The position numbers and the translations under genes were made by a program. A model generated the notes under the pieces. The model was given only the letters and a program-made list of their open reading frames with translations, ran no database searches and had not been told where the DNA came from. From the NCBI GenBank assembly GCA_003151375.1, contig PLXI01000291.1, forward strand, positions 1 to 6,984: a DNA stretch of 6,984 bases, read 5' to 3'. The DNA comes from Hyphomicrobiales bacterium (GTDB lineage: Bacteria; Pseudomonadota; Alphaproteobacteria; Rhizobiales; Aestuariivirgaceae). This document shows, one piece after another, positions 6,116-6,984 of the stretch; the stretch's first letter is position 1, and every line of letters starts with the position of its first letter.

Positions 6116-6859
6116 TTATTGGATCGGCGCAAAACCGTCTTTCTTAAAAATGGCTTGGGCTTCTGGTCCTTTGAAAAAGGCCAATAAGCCATCCGCTGCA
6201 GCGCTTGCAGAATTTTCTATCATCGCGGCAGGATAGCGTATTGGTGCATGTGAGTCTTCTGGGAAAACCGCTGCTACTTCCACTTTTGCTTCGGCCACAG
6301 CATCGCTACCGTAAACAATGCCTAACTTGGCTTCGCCGCGCGCCACCAACGCTAACGCACTGCGTACATTTTCTTGGGCCACACCATTTTTCTCAACGCC
6401 TTGCCACTGCCCCAGTTTTTCCAACGCTGCTTTTGCGTACTTTCCGGCAGGCACGGATTTAACTTCGCCCAAAGCCAATTTATCTTGACCCAAGCTTGCG
6501 GGCAAATCAGCAAGTTTCACATCAATCTTTGCACCTTTGGCTTCAACCAAAACCAAGGTGTTGCCCGTAATATCGCTGCGCGTCTGTGGTTTGATCAAAT
6601 TTTTGCCAGCCAGATAATCCATCCATTCTTCGTCAGCGGAAATGAAAATATCAGCGGGTGCGCCCGCTTCAATTTGTTTGGCCAAAGTTCCTGACGCGCC
6701 ATAAACCGCTACGACATCCACTTTGTTTTGCGTTTTATAAGTGGCGAGGATTTCATCAAGCGCATCCTTCATGCTGGCCGCAGCATAGATGTTAAGATCA
6801 GCGGCCTGAACCGTGCCGATCAAAAAAGTAAACACCAATGCCGTGCTAAAGAATTTCAT
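6116..6859 (-). CDS. modA: Molybdate-binding periplasmic protein
   Basis: This 247-residue protein is the solute-binding component of the molybdate ABC importer. It captures molybdate or tungstate in the periplasm and delivers it to ModB. A Sec signal peptide occupies about residues 1-19 (MKFFSTALVFTFLIGTVQA), with cleavage after VQA. The family blocks follow: AAASMKDALDEI at 26-37 with ligand-contacting S29, GASGTLAKQIEAGAPADIFI at 54-73 with S56, and VPAGKYAKAALEKLG at 136-150. ENVRSALALVARGEAKLGIV at 163-182, followed by YGSDA, supplies the C-lobe contacts. The ATG at 6859 is supported by GGAG seven bases upstream. It is the first gene of the modAB operon, under a predicted ModE operator. 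Confidence 0.96.
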   Translation of the reverse strand: MKFFSTALVFTFLIGTVQAADLNIYAAASMKDALDEILATYKTQNKVDVVAVYGASGTLAKQIEAGAPADIFISADEEWMDYLAGKNLIKPQTRSDITGNTLVLVEAKGAKIDVKLADLPASLGQDKLALGEVKSVPAGKYAKAALEKLGQWQGVEKNGVAQENVRSALALVARGEAKLGIVYGSDAVAEAKVEVAAVFPEDSHAPIRYPAAMIENSASAAADGLLAFFKGPEAQAIFKKDGFAPIQ

Positions 6860-6866
6860 GTGCGAT

Positions 6867-6870
6867 CTCC
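6867..6870 (-). promoter_or_regulatory. Ribosome binding site of modA
   Basis: GGAG on the minus strand lies seven bases before the modA ATG. Its first base is also the edge of the ModE palindrome, so a bound regulator would sit directly upstream of the ribosome site in the DNA. Confidence 0.7.
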
Positions 6871-6893
6871 GTTATATTTCGACAGATATAGCG
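6870..6893. promoter_or_regulatory. ModE operator upstream of modA
   Basis: An imperfect palindrome consists of CGTTATAT (6870-6877), eight spacer bases, and ATATAGCG (6886-6893). The half-sites are reverse complements at seven of eight positions. The arrangement CGnTATAT-N8-ATATAnCG is that of ModE operators in front of molybdate transport genes in proteobacteria. It ends 10 bases before the modA start codon and covers the predicted -10 element and transcription start, so binding should block modAB transcription. The ModE-like protein encoded at 5123-5449 is the obvious ligand. Confidence 0.82.
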
Positions 6894-6911
6894 AAAAACA
6901 CGAAGAGTCAA
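6885..6911 (-). promoter_or_regulatory. Candidate modAB promoter
   Basis: On the minus strand TTGACT (6911-6906) and TATATC (6890-6885) form a -35/-10 pair with a slightly short 15-base spacer. Transcription would start near 6878, giving a leader of about 20 bases that still contains the GGAG site. The -10 lies inside the right half of the ModE palindrome, as expected for repression. Confidence 0.5.
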
Positions 6912-6930
6912 AACCCGTACCGTAACGGGT
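6909..6930 (-). terminator. Possible weak intrinsic terminator
   Basis: On the minus strand a six-base-pair stem ACCCGT/ACGGGT (6930-6925 with 6918-6913) and six-base loop are followed by a short T run (TTTT, 6913-6910 region). It lies just past the stop codon at 6954-6952, where it could end a gene entering from the right. The stem is short and the T run minimal, so it may not work as a terminator. Confidence 0.35.
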
Positions 6931-6951
6931 CTATCATGGAGCATTGGGAAG

Positions 6952-6984
6952 TTAGTTAGCGGCCTTCAGCTGGATGCCAGAGCT
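6952..6984 (-). CDS. Possible C-terminal end of an unidentified gene (partial)
   Basis: Reading leftward from the window edge, one frame gives ten codons, SSGIQLKAAN, then TAA at 6954-6952. The other two minus-strand frames also stop within nine codons, so the open frame alone proves nothing. The only support is the terminator-like hairpin about 22 bases beyond the stop. The product cannot be identified from ten residues. Confidence 0.25.
   Translation of the reverse strand, partial: SSGIQLKAAN

Noticed and set aside
6871..6876. TATAAC on the minus strand as the modA -10
   Set aside because: It matches five of six positions, but transcription would start only about five bases before the ATG, removing the GGAG ribosome site, and no -35 lies at the right distance.
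6728..6925. 65-codon open frame on the plus strand crossing the modA promoter
   Set aside because: It overlaps the modA signal peptide region, the operator and the promoter on the opposite strand. It has no family match and no ribosome site that I can see.

Overview
The window looks like part of an alphaproteobacterial chromosome. The best clue is the ClpB C-terminus, whose wording (for example the VDIQMDRL stretch and the [13 protein letters not shown] sensor-2 block) is typical of that class. A LysR-like ModE DNA-binding protein, TTGAC-type promoter elements and moderate GC agree with this. I cannot assign an order or genus. Genes are tightly packed and there are no tRNA or rRNA genes, CRISPR arrays, insertion sequences or other mobile-element signs.

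Layout, left to right. (1) 1-792, plus: the 3' third of clpB, cut by the window edge inside the second Walker A motif. (2) 814-1740, minus: a YegS/LCB5-type diacylglycerol or lipid kinase, converging on clpB. (3) 1863-2720, plus: a membrane fatty-acid (acyl-CoA/acyl-lipid) desaturase, divergent from the kinase. (4) 2709-3845, minus: a sterol-desaturase/fatty-acid-hydroxylase family protein whose 3' end overlaps the desaturase's by 12 bp. (5) 4019-5116, plus: a PAPS-type sulfotransferase-like protein, divergent from the hydroxylase. (6) 5123-5449, plus: a short ModE consisting only of the winged-helix DNA-binding domain, 6 bp after the sulfotransferase. (7) 5436-6113 and 6116-6859, minus: modB and modA of a molybdate ABC transporter, converging on and overlapping modE by 14 bp. 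(8) 6870-6893: a ModE-type palindromic operator over the predicted modA promoter. (9) 6952-6984, minus: possibly the last codons of another gene, followed by a weak terminator-like hairpin.

How the genes may work together. The right third is a self-contained molybdate uptake and regulation unit: ModA (periplasmic binding protein), ModB (permease), a ModE DNA-binding protein, and an operator just upstream of modA. Two expected parts are absent: the ATPase gene modC, and the molybdate-sensing MOP domains of ModE. The middle holds four genes that could act on lipids (kinase, desaturase, hydroxylase, sulfotransferase). A pathway that hydroxylates and then sulfates a lipid is an attractive but unproven reading. 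The sulfotransferase and modE lie close enough to share a transcript, which would link the two halves.
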